The position numbers and the translations under genes are program-made. Positions 9,654 to 17,026 of a stretch of DNA of 64,000 bases are shown in pieces. This stretch comes from Halovulum marinum (lineage in GTDB: Bacteria; Pseudomonadota; Alphaproteobacteria; Rhodobacterales; Rhodobacteraceae). The notes below the pieces were generated by a model. That model was not told where the DNA came from and did not search any database. It saw nothing but the letters and a program-made list of their open reading frames with translations. The stretch lies in NCBI RefSeq assembly GCF_009697225.1, contig NZ_WIND01000016.1, positions 29,763-93,762 of the forward strand, read 5' to 3'. Positions within the stretch are counted from its first letter, which is position 1. Each line of letters opens with the position of its first letter.

Positions 9654-10394
9654 ATGTCCAGCCGTCCGTCCCGCAGATCCGAGGCCGCCGACGCGCCCGC
9701 CGCGCCGCGGCGCCGGCTGGACGCCGAGACGCGCCGGCGGCTGATGATCGAACGGGCGGCCGAGCATTTCGCCCGGCACGGCTTCGACAGCCCGACCCGC
9801 AAGCTGGCCGCCGACATGGGGGTGACCCAGGCGCTGATCTACAAGCATTTCGGCTCGAAGGCCGGGCTGATCGACCGCACGCTCGAGACCGTGCTGGGCG
9901 GCGGCCGGGAGCGGCGGTTCGATCCGCAGGCGCCGCTGGAGCAGGCGCTGACCACATTCTACCGCGCGTTGGTCGGCGGCATGACCGAGACCCGCGTCCG
10001 GCTGTTCGTGCGCGCCGGGCTGGACGGCCGGGCCTGGCCGACGCGGCGCGGCGACGCGCTGACACGGACGCTGTTCCTGCCGGTGATCGCCGGGTTGCGC
10101 GCCGCCGCGGGGCTGGCGCCGCTGGAGGACCGGCCGCCGATGCGCGGCGAGCGCGAACTGGTGATGATGCTGCATGCTGCGATGGTGTTCTTCGGCATCC
10201 GGCGCTTCGTCTACAACATGCCGATGCCGGAGAACCTGGACGACGTGGTGGCGCTGCAGGTGCGGACCTTCGTCGCCGGCGCGGTGGCGCAGATCGCGCA
10301 CCTGCACCGGGACGAGGCCGAGGCCAGCCTGACGCTGCGGCTGGCCGTGGCCGAGATCACTCCGCCCGATCCCGAAGGAACGTCCAGTAGGTGA
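9654..10394 (+). CDS. TetR/AcrR family transcriptional regulator
   Basis: A 246-residue one-component regulator. The N-terminal helix-turn-helix is clear (about residues 24-70: RRRLMIERAAEHFARHGFDSPT, LAADMGVTQALIYKHFGSKAGLID). The C-terminal ligand domain is family-typical but gives no ligand. RBS GGAGG at 9641-9645. Its end overlaps the convergent P460 gene by 38 bases. It is divergent from the dienelactone hydrolase gene, a likely target. Confidence 0.9.
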   Translation: MSSRPSRRSEAADAPAAPRRRLDAETRRRLMIERAAEHFARHGFDSPTRKLAADMGVTQALIYKHFGSKAGLIDRTLETVLGGGRERRFDPQAPLEQALTTFYRALVGGMTETRVRLFVRAGLDGRAWPTRRGDALTRTLFLPVIAGLRAAAGLAPLEDRPPMRGERELVMMLHAAMVFFGIRRFVYNMPMPENLDDVVALQVRTFVAGAVAQIAHLHRDEAEASLTLRLAVAEITPPDPEGTSSR

Positions 10395-10854
10395 AGGTGT
10401 AGTCGCGCTCGGCGCGGCTGGCGTGACAGGAAAAGCAGCCGTCGAAGCTGGCATCGGGGCGCGGGCTGCCGTCAGGCAGGTACCAGGCGTAGTCCCAGGT
10501 CTCGTTCGCGGTCGACCAGGCGGCGTTCGTCTCCATCACGAAGATGTTGACCACCGGCTCGAGCGCGATCAGCCGGCCGTCGGCGCCGAACATCGGCGCG
10601 CCGTCGGCGCCGATCTGCGCGTCGTGGTCCTCCATGATCAGCACCGTGCCGTCGGGCAGCGGCGCGCCGGCCTGCGCGGCGGCGTGCGCCTCCGGGCTGA
10701 CGTACATCTTGCGGACCCGGTTGCGGTCGAGCCGGTCGACGTCGAGATAGTTCACGAACCGCTCCTGATAGCCGTCTGGCAGGGCGACCTCATCGGGACC
10801 GGCAAGCGCGGCGGTTGCCAGCAGCACCGCGGCGGCGGCGATGTAGCGGGTCAT
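10357..10854 (-). CDS. Cytochrome P460 family protein
   Basis: A 165-residue exported c-type heme protein. A signal peptide (IAAAAVLLATAALA) precedes a P460 domain: LPDGYQERFVNYLDVDRLDRN, VRKMYVSPEA, GTVLIMEDH, and the heme-attachment motif CFSCH near residue 145. P460 cytochromes oxidise hydroxylamine or handle NO in known members, but some relatives act otherwise. The start overlaps the stop of the upstream cupredoxin gene by 4 bases (ATGA), so the two proteins are coupled; the cupredoxin is a likely electron partner. The last 38 bases overlap the tetR end. Confidence 0.85.
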   Translation of the reverse strand: MTRYIAAAAVLLATAALAGPDEVALPDGYQERFVNYLDVDRLDRNRVRKMYVSPEAHAAAQAGAPLPDGTVLIMEDHDAQIGADGAPMFGADGRLIALEPVVNIFVMETNAAWSTANETWDYAWYLPDGSPRPDASFDGCFSCHASRAERDYTFTYWTFLRDRAE

Positions 10855-11171
10855 CCGGACACCTCCACGGTCAGCAGCATGTGCGGATGAATCACGCATT
10901 CCACCTGAAAGATGCCGGGGGTGCGCAGGACCAGCGTTCGCTCCTCGCCCGGCTCCTGGGCGCCGATGTCCAGCGCGTGGCCGGCGGTGGGCACGAACAC
11001 GTTGTGATTGGCGGCGTCGTCGTTGACGAAGCGGATCGTGTCGCCGGTCGCGGCCCGGATCCGGTCGGGCGCATAGGTCTCGCCCGACATGGTGACGGTG
11101 AACTCCTCGGCCAGGGCCGCGCTTGCGCAAAGCGCGAAGCCGGCCGCGGCGGCGGTCATGGCGGCGTGCAT
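10851..11171 (-). CDS. Small periplasmic cupredoxin (type 1 copper protein)
   Basis: A 106-residue protein with a signal peptide (ending CASAALA) and a plastocyanin-like domain. Copper ligands are visible: His in NHNVFV, then Cys, His and Met in VECVIHPHML. Start ATG at 11171 has GGGGAGGA upstream; longer frames give no signal peptide. It is coupled to the P460 gene and is the likely electron carrier for it. A 36-bp perfect palindrome lies 45 bases upstream. Confidence 0.85.
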   Translation of the reverse strand: MHAAMTAAAAGFALCASAALAEEFTVTMSGETYAPDRIRAATGDTIRFVNDDAANHNVFVPTAGHALDIGAQEPGEERTLVLRTPGIFQVECVIHPHMLLTVEVSG

Positions 11172-11216
11172 CCTGTCCTCCCCCTCAGACCCGATTGCCG
11201 GATCAGCATGAGGCAG

Positions 11217-11252
11217 CCCGGCACAAGTTGTCAAATGACAACTTGTGCCGGG
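11217..11252. promoter_or_regulatory. 36-bp perfect palindrome upstream of cupredoxin-P460
   Basis: Two exactly complementary 17-base arms flank a 2-base centre. The core TTGTCAAATGACAA fits the TTG-N8-CAA half-site layout of Crp/Fnr-family regulators, and the minus strand carries TTGACA inside it as a possible -35. No T-run follows on either strand, so a terminator is less likely than an operator. It lies between the end of the DUF1489 gene and the start of the cupredoxin gene. Confidence 0.6.
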
Positions 11253-11276
11253 ATCACCGCCTGTGCGGGCGGCGGG

Positions 11277-11717
11277 TCACAGAACGCCGAGGTTCGCCAG
11301 CGCCGCGTGCAGGTCCGCCGGCAGCGCATCGTCGCCGGCGGCGCCTTCGGGCAGATCCCGGGGCGCGTCCTCGGGCTTGAGATAGCGCCAGCCCTGGAAG
11401 GCGCGGCGCGGCTGCGGCGCGGTGCGGATCAGAACGGGCTCCAGCACGAGGGCGCAGCGGCGCACGCCCTCGGCGTCGATCCGCTCCTGCAAGCCCAACA
11501 GGCGCTGGCGCGCCAGCACCACGCCCTTGATGACCCAGTAGATCGAGCCGCCGGCGAGCAGTTCCGCCTCGCGCCGCGGCCACATCCGGGTGACGTGGGT
11601 GGCGACCGGGCCGAAGCCCGCCGCGCGGTTGCGTGCGATCACGACCTGCTGCCATTCCGACAGCGTCTCGACGCTTTCGGTGCCGACCGACAGCTTGATC
11701 AGGTGCAGTTTCGCCAC
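11277..11717 (-). CDS. DUF1489 family protein
   Basis: A 146-residue protein of a conserved alphaproteobacterial family of unknown function. Typical features: MAKLHLIKLSVG start, TRMWPRREAELLAGGSIYWVIKGVVLARQ in the centre, PRRAFQGWRYLKPEDAPRDL near the end. It looks soluble, with no signal peptide. It is read away from nrdJ; the shared upstream region is 288 bases. Confidence 0.85.
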   Translation of the reverse strand: MAKLHLIKLSVGTESVETLSEWQQVVIARNRAAGFGPVATHVTRMWPRREAELLAGGSIYWVIKGVVLARQRLLGLQERIDAEGVRRCALVLEPVLIRTAPQPRRAFQGWRYLKPEDAPRDLPEGAAGDDALPADLHAALANLGVL

Positions 11718-11823
11718 CGCCGATGCCCCGCGATTCCTGTGGTGAGGCGGGCAACCTAGCAGAGCGGGGCGGGGCGGGAAACCGGGCCGCTGTCAGGCGG
11801 TGGCGGATCGGCGATGGCGGCAC

Positions 11824-11841
11824 AACCGTCCGGCGACGGTT
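11824..11841. other. Small hairpin between DUF1489 gene and nrdJ
   Basis: AACCGTC-CGGC-GACGGTT is a perfect 7-bp hairpin followed by TTGTTG on the plus strand. No plus-strand gene precedes it, so a terminator role is not obvious. It is recorded only as structure. Confidence 0.3.
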
Positions 11842-11926
11842 TTGTTGAATCTGCCGCCAGGACCGGGTTGCCCACGAGATGTGGTTTTCCGCGCACGCGG
11901 ATTGCCCCGTATCTTGATGTCGGCGA

Positions 11927-11955
11927 TTGACGGGGCGGGGGGTTCGCCATATTCT
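11927..11955 (+). promoter_or_regulatory. Predicted sigma-70 promoter of nrdJ
   Basis: TTGACG (11927-11932), a 17-base spacer, then TATTCT (11950-11955), 50 bases before the nrdJ ATG. I see no NrdR-box pair and no cobalamin riboswitch elements around it. Confidence 0.6.
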
Positions 11956-12005
11956 CCGGAGCCCTTCCCGCCAGTACCGACCGCACAGAATCGAAGGCGT
12001 CCGAC

Positions 12006-14273
12006 ATGACCCGCTTTACCGCCCCCATCGCCGAATCCATCTGGGACATGAAGTACCGCCTGAAGAAGGCGGACGGCACGCCGGTGGACGCCAGCGTCGA
12101 GGACACCTGGCGCCGCATCGCCCGGTCGCTGGCGGCGGTGGAGGCCGAGCCTGACGCCTGGGAGGACAGGTTCTACGCCGCGCTGGAGGATTTCCGCTTC
12201 CTGCCCGCCGGCCGGATCGTCGCCGGCGCCGGCACCGGTCGCACGGTGACTCTGTTCAACTGCTTCGTCATGGGCACGATTCCCGACAGCATGGGCGGGA
12301 TCTTCGACATGCTGAAAGAGGCCGCGCTGACCATGCAGCAGGGCGGCGGGATCGGCTACGACTTCTCGACCATCCGCCCGCGCGGCGCGGCGGTGAAGGG
12401 CGTGGCGGCCGATGCCTCGGGGCCGCTGTCGTTCATGGACGTCTGGGACGCGATGTGCCGCACGATCATGTCCGCCGGGTCGCGCCGGGGTGCGATGATG
12501 GCGACGATGCGCTGCGACCACCCGGACATCGAAAGCTTCATCACCGCCAAGCAGGACCCGGCGCGGCTGCGCATGTTCAACCTCAGCGTGCTGGTGACCG
12601 ACGACTTCATGGACGCGGTGAAAGCCGACGGTCCCTGGGACCTGAAATTCGACGGCAAGGTCTATCACACGATCCAGGCGCGCGACCTGTGGAACAGGAT
12701 CACCCGCGCGACCTATGACTACGCCGAGCCGGGCGTGATCTTCATCGACCGGATCAACCAGCGCAACAACCTGTACTATGCCGAGGCGATCGCCGCGACC
12801 AACCCGTGTGGCGAGCAGCCGCTGCCGCCCTATGGCGCGTGCCTGCTGGGCTCTATCAACCTGGCGAAGCTGGTGACGGACGCGTTCGGCGAGACCGCTG
12901 CGCTGGACGAGGACGCGCTGGACGAGCTGGTCGCCACCGCCGTGCGGATGATGGACAACGTCGTCGACGCCTCGCGCTTCCCGCTGCCGCAGCAGGCGGA
13001 AGAGGCCGCCAACAAGCGCCGCATCGGCCTGGGCGTCACCGGCCTTGCCGACGCGCTGGTGATGGTCGGCGAACGCTACGGCTCGGTGGAGGCCGCGCGC
13101 GTGACGGAGCGCTGGCTGAAGCGGATCGCCCGCGCGGCCTATCTGGCCTCGGCGCATCTGGCAGCCGAGAAGGGCGCCTTTCCCCTGTTCGACCGCGAGA
13201 AATACCTGGGCGGCGAGACCCTGCAGGAGATGGACGACGACGTGCGCGCCGCCATCGCCAAGCACGGCATCCGCAACGCGCTGCTGACCTCGATCGCGCC
13301 GACCGGGACGATCAGCCTGTTCGCGGGCAACGTCTCGTCGGGCATCGAGCCGGTGTTCGCGCACAGCTACACCCGCAAGGTGCTGCAGAACGACGGCTCG
13401 CGCACCGAGGAAGAGGTGGTCGACTACGCCGTGCAGGCCTGGCGCGACCGCAACGGCGACGCGCCGCTGCCGGACCATTTCGTCGATGCCCAGAGCCTGC
13501 ACCCGCTGGAGCATGTGCGGATGCAGGCGGCGGCGCAGAAATGGGTGGATTCGTCGATCTCGAAGACCATCAACTGCCCGGCCGACATCGCCTTCGACGA
13601 CTTCAGGGACGTGTACCTGCAGGCGTGGGAACAGGGCTGCAAGGGGTGCACCACCTACCGCCCGAACGACGTCACCGGCTCGGTCCTGAGCGTGACCCCT
13701 TCGGCCGGAGACGCGAAGCCCGAGCCGGAGGAAAGCGGCGAGGTGGTCTACCTCTCCGAGAAGCTTGACCGGCCGCAGGAGCTGGAGGGCACGACCTACA
13801 AGATCAAGTGGCCCGAGAGCGAGCACGCGATCTACATCACCATCAACGACCTGGTGGTCGGCGGCGTGCGGCGTCCGTTCGAGGTGTTCATCAACTCGAA
13901 GAACATGGAGCACTTCGCCTGGACCGTGGCGCTGACCCGGATGATCAGCGCGGTGTTCCGGCGCGGCGGCGACGTCAGCTTCGTGGTCGAGGAGCTGAAG
14001 GCGGTGTTCGATCCGCGCGGCGGCGCCTGGGTGCAGGGCAAGTACATCCCGTCGATCCTGGCCGCGATCGGCGGCGTGATCGAGCGCCACATGATCGCGA
14101 TCGGTTTCCTGGCCGGTGAAGGCAAGGCGGCGGCGGAAGATCCCCAGATCGCCGCCCTGCGCGCCGGCGAGAGGCCCCGCGGCCCGGCCTGCCCGAACTG
14201 CGGCCAGTACGCGCTGCGCATGATCGAGGGCTGCCTGACCTGCGCGGACTGCGGGCATTCGAAGTGCGGGTGA
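12006..14273 (+). CDS. nrdJ: Adenosylcobalamin-dependent (class II) ribonucleoside-diphosphate reductase
   Basis: A 755-residue class II reductase that makes deoxyribonucleotides with a B12-derived radical, independent of oxygen. Seen: LPAGRIVAGAGTGRTVTLFNCF, QQGGGIGYDFSTIRPRG (about residue 115), the active-site loop NPCGEQPLPPYGACLLGSIN, and APTGTISLFAGNVSSGIEP. A C-terminal extension ends in a Cys-rich tail (CPNCGQYAL, then CLTCADCGHSKCG), as in the vitamin B12-dependent family that uses Cys pairs for re-reduction. No nrdAB or nrdR is present in the window. It should need a cobalamin supply from elsewhere. Confidence 0.96.
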   Translation: MTRFTAPIAESIWDMKYRLKKADGTPVDASVEDTWRRIARSLAAVEAEPDAWEDRFYAALEDFRFLPAGRIVAGAGTGRTVTLFNCFVMGTIPDSMGGIFDMLKEAALTMQQGGGIGYDFSTIRPRGAAVKGVAADASGPLSFMDVWDAMCRTIMSAGSRRGAMMATMRCDHPDIESFITAKQDPARLRMFNLSVLVTDDFMDAVKADGPWDLKFDGKVYHTIQARDLWNRITRATYDYAEPGVIFIDRINQRNNLYYAEAIAATNPCGEQPLPPYGACLLGSINLAKLVTDAFGETAALDEDALDELVATAVRMMDNVVDASRFPLPQQAEEAANKRRIGLGVTGLADALVMVGERYGSVEAARVTERWLKRIARAAYLASAHLAAEKGAFPLFDREKYLGGETLQEMDDDVRAAIAKHGIRNALLTSIAPTGTISLFAGNVSSGIEPVFAHSYTRKVLQNDGSRTEEEVVDYAVQAWRDRNGDAPLPDHFVDAQSLHPLEHVRMQAAAQKWVDSSISKTINCPADIAFDDFRDVYLQAWEQGCKGCTTYRPNDVTGSVLSVTPSAGDAKPEPEESGEVVYLSEKLDRPQELEGTTYKIKWPESEHAIYITINDLVVGGVRRPFEVFINSKNMEHFAWTVALTRMISAVFRRGGDVSFVVEELKAVFDPRGGAWVQGKYIPSILAAIGGVIERHMIAIGFLAGEGKAAAEDPQIAALRAGERPRGPACPNCGQYALRMIEGCLTCADCGHSKCG

Positions 14274-14826
14274 CCTGCCGGGATGCGGCCTTGTTGAAGC
14301 TGAAAGCTATTCCAGTTCATTCCGCATAGGTTTCTGTCCACTTTGTCAGCGTTTACTGGCCATCGGGCTCATTTCCGGTGGCCCGTTGGTGCCAACGTGG
14401 AGGTGGGCCCAGCGGACGATTTCTCAGAACAAAAACCTGTCAAATGCGGATTCTCGTGCGGCAATGTCGCAACGGCCTGCCCGCCACCAGCGACCGATGC
14501 AGCCGAAACGAGTTTGGATAACTGAGAAAGCGTCGAGTCGCCTGCTGTTCCCGGCCCGTATCGAAGCGGGCGTCCGAGCCAAGATTATGAGGGGTCAAGG
14601 CGATACCGTGGCCCCTCTTCGTGGTCATTCGGACAATCATCCTGTTCCCGGTGCTCGCTGAAACCCAAGAGGAGCAACCGGGTCTATCCGGAGTTGCCAA
14701 TTCAACGAATCCGACTGCTCCGCCAGCAGGGGCGCACTCCGGTCTCGACAAAGCCAGGGCAGAAGAAACGGATCTCTCCACGCTTTCCGCATCCCGGGCC
14801 GACAAGGTGTGAGTGCCAGATCCTTG
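14274..14826. other. 553-base gene-poor junction between core and accessory DNA
   Basis: After nrdJ the sequence becomes visibly less GC-rich and no reading frame looks like a protein. The longest minus frame (14440-14805) has no recognisable domain, hydrophobic pattern or ribosome site. I see no tRNA, terminal repeat or integrase. It may be eroded DNA at the left edge of an accessory region. Confidence 0.4.
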
Positions 14827-15987
14827 CTAGCCTCCAAGTTCGGATAACGCCTCGCGGATCGACTGCCTTCTGGGATCGTTCGATGGCAAGTCGGTGGCCA
14901 GCGCGTCGGCGGCCTCATAGGCCTCGCGGGCCTTTGCTGTCTCGCCCAGCACACCATACGCGTTGGCAAGGCGTAACCAGCCTTCCAGGTCGTCGGGGCT
15001 TTCGGCCAGACGGTCGGCCAGGCGATCGACCATCGAGCGGATGAAGGCTGCCCTGTCGGCCGCGCTCATCTCGGACGCTGCTGCGACATCATCCGGCGTC
15101 GGGCCGGGTGCGCCCCCCGCCAGGGGCGCAAAGGCCGCGAGGTTCACCGGCGCGCGTCCGATCGCCTCACCGATCCGGTTCGCCTGCGCGACGAATATTT
15201 CCATCCAGGGGGCCGGACCGGCGGCCTGCTCGAGACGGGAAACCAGCAGATCATGGGCTTCCTCGCTGTCGCCGGCCTGATCGAGCGCGATTGCCTCGTA
15301 GTAGGAGGCGGCGGGATTCGACGGGTCCATTTCCCGCGCGCGCCGGATTGCGTTCCGTGCCTTCGGCGTCACCACGCCGTCCGCGGCCGCGACTAGTGCT
15401 TCGGCGTATTGCGACAGCATTGCCGAGGCCGCGTCGTCGCGTTCGATCACGGTTTCCATTGCCGAGGCGGCGGCGGCAAACCTGCCCATGCGCATGTAGG
15501 TCTGCCCAAGCAGCATCCAGCCTTCTGTCGGACCACCTTCGGGATCGCCCTGAAGGCGTTCGCGCAACCGTTCGGTCAGTTCGGCGATCTGCGCCTGCTC
15601 GCCACGCTCTTCCTGCCGATCCGCGAACGGCACGCCCGGGATGCCGGGCGAGCCAAGTTGCGCATAGAGAAGACCCGCGACCAGCGGGACCACAAGGGCC
15701 GATGCCCACAGCGCGCCGCGTCCTCCCGCTTCGGCGCGTCCCCGGGCCGGGCGCCGGCGACCGAGCTTCAGCAGCCGCCGCTTGATCTCGATCCTGGCAG
15801 CCTCGGCCTCATCGTTCGAAAGCAATCCGCGTTCGGCGTCCCTGTCGACCTCTTGCAACTGGTCGGCAAGGACCGCCACCGCGCCCTCCTGCCGGTCGGT
15901 GCTTGCGGCGTCGGCTTTCAGCAAGGGGTGGAGCAGAATGGCGACGGCAGACACAGCGAGGACCGCAAACAAGACCCAGAGCATCAC
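14827..15987 (-). CDS. ccmI: Cytochrome c maturation protein CcmI (TPR membrane protein)
   Basis: A 386-residue protein that chaperones apocytochrome c to the heme-ligation complex. Two N-terminal membrane helices (MMLWVLFAVLAVSAVAILL and about residues 92-112) flank a cytoplasmic leucine-zipper-like loop (LADQLQEVDRDAERGLLS). The periplasmic part holds TPR repeats (EGWMLLGQTYMRMGRFAAAA, LEGWLRLANAYGVLGETAKA). It is last in a minus-strand ccmF-G-H-I operon; its start overlaps the end of ccmH by 4 bases. Confidence 0.9.
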   Translation of the reverse strand: MMLWVLFAVLAVSAVAILLHPLLKADAASTDRQEGAVAVLADQLQEVDRDAERGLLSNDEAEAARIEIKRRLLKLGRRRPARGRAEAGGRGALWASALVVPLVAGLLYAQLGSPGIPGVPFADRQEERGEQAQIAELTERLRERLQGDPEGGPTEGWMLLGQTYMRMGRFAAAASAMETVIERDDAASAMLSQYAEALVAAADGVVTPKARNAIRRAREMDPSNPAASYYEAIALDQAGDSEEAHDLLVSRLEQAAGPAPWMEIFVAQANRIGEAIGRAPVNLAAFAPLAGGAPGPTPDDVAAASEMSAADRAAFIRSMVDRLADRLAESPDDLEGWLRLANAYGVLGETAKAREAYEAADALATDLPSNDPRRQSIREALSELGG

Positions 15988-16460
15988 GCAGTGCCCCCTT
16001 TTTCGGCGGCCAGCATTCCAGCGACCACCCGTTCGTCGTCATCGCTCAGTCTCTCCGCGACCTGCCGCTTCCGGCCGCTTCTCAAGACGACGATGACGAT
16101 GCCGGTCCCGAACAGGGCAAGAAACGCCGGGGTCAGCCAGAGCGCGTAGGTTTCCGGCTTGAACGGAGGCTTCAGCAGCACGAAATCACCATAGCGCGCC
16201 CGCACGAACTCGATGACCTCTGCATCGGTATCGCCAGCCACAAGCCGTTCGCGGACCAGCAACCGCAAATCGCGCGCGACCCCGGCGTTCGAGCTGTCGA
16301 TGTCCTGGTTCTGACACACGACACAGCGCAGATCCTTCGAGATTTCGCGGGCTCGCGCCTCCAGCGCGGGATCGGCCAGGATCTCGTCGGGTTCGACGGC
16401 CAGGGCGGTGAAGGGCAGGACGGCCAGCATCACTATCGCGGACAGGGTCTTCCAGTTCAT
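15984..16460 (-). CDS. ccmH: Cytochrome c maturation thiol protein CcmH
   Basis: A 158-residue periplasmic, C-terminally anchored protein. A signal peptide (IVMLAVLPFTALA) is followed by the apocytochrome-reducing motif RCVVCQNQDI near residue 42, then KPPFKPETYALWLTPAFLALFG leading into a membrane helix. It reduces haem-binding cysteines with CcmG and docks with CcmF. Start ATG at 16460 overlaps ccmG by ATGA, and its end overlaps ccmI by 4 bases. Its length is the short CcmH form, with the TPR part as separate CcmI. Confidence 0.92.
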   Translation of the reverse strand: MNWKTLSAIVMLAVLPFTALAVEPDEILADPALEARAREISKDLRCVVCQNQDIDSSNAGVARDLRLLVRERLVAGDTDAEVIEFVRARYGDFVLLKPPFKPETYALWLTPAFLALFGTGIVIVVLRSGRKRQVAERLSDDDERVVAGMLAAEKGGTA

Positions 16461-17020
16461 GAGGTGCCTCCGTCCCGCGATCGGGCCTGCGCCAGGGCGG
16501 TCGCAAACTTCTTCTCGGCCGCGGCGCCCACGACCGGGCCGACATAGCGATAGAGAACCGTTCCGTCGCCCGCGACGATGAAGGTCTCCGGCACGCCCGA
16601 TAAGCCCCATTCGATGCCGGCGCGGCCGTCCAGGTCCGAGCCGATCCGCTCGTAGGGGTTTCCAAGCTCTTCCAGCCAGACGCGCGCATCATCCGGCTTG
16701 TCCTTGTAGTTGATGCCAAAGAGCCGGACACCGTCGCGTTCGACCATGCGGGTCAGAACCGCATGTTCGGCCCGGCACGGCACGCACCACGAGGCGAAGA
16801 CGTTGACCACCACCGGCTCGGGGTTCCCGTACAGATCCGCGCGCGACAGGCCCGGAAGGCCGACCCCCTCGACGGGCGGCAAGTCGAACTCCGGTGCGGG
16901 CTGCGAGATGAGAACCGACGGGATCGCGCTCGGATCGCGGTCGGGGTTCAGCCCCCAGAGGAAGAACGCCCCGATTATCAGGGCGACCAGGATGGGAAGG
17001 GCCGCGATGGCACGTTTCAT
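16457..17020 (-). CDS. ccmG: Thiol:disulfide interchange protein CcmG/DsbE
   Basis: A 187-residue membrane-anchored thioredoxin-fold protein. The N-terminal helix (ALPILVALIIGAFFLWGL) is followed by the redox motif ASWCVPCRAEH (about residues 78-88) and the cis-Pro loop GLSGVPETFIV. It passes reducing power to CcmH and apocytochromes during c-type cytochrome assembly. It starts 6 bases after the ccmF stop and overlaps ccmH. Confidence 0.93.
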   Translation of the reverse strand: MKRAIAALPILVALIIGAFFLWGLNPDRDPSAIPSVLISQPAPEFDLPPVEGVGLPGLSRADLYGNPEPVVVNVFASWCVPCRAEHAVLTRMVERDGVRLFGINYKDKPDDARVWLEELGNPYERIGSDLDGRAGIEWGLSGVPETFIVAGDGTVLYRYVGPVVGAAAEKKFATALAQARSRDGGTS

Positions 17021-17026
17021 GTCGTT

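Noticed and set aside
11718..12005. Cobalamin riboswitch before nrdJ
   Set aside because: I looked for the B12-box and paired stems and did not find them; a plain sigma-70 promoter is present.
11793..14258. 821-codon frame opposite nrdJ
   Set aside because: Antisense shadow of a strongly conserved gene in high-GC DNA.
14440..14805. 121-codon minus frame after nrdJ
   Set aside because: No ribosome site, no domain, no hydrophobic or helical pattern; called eroded intergenic DNA.
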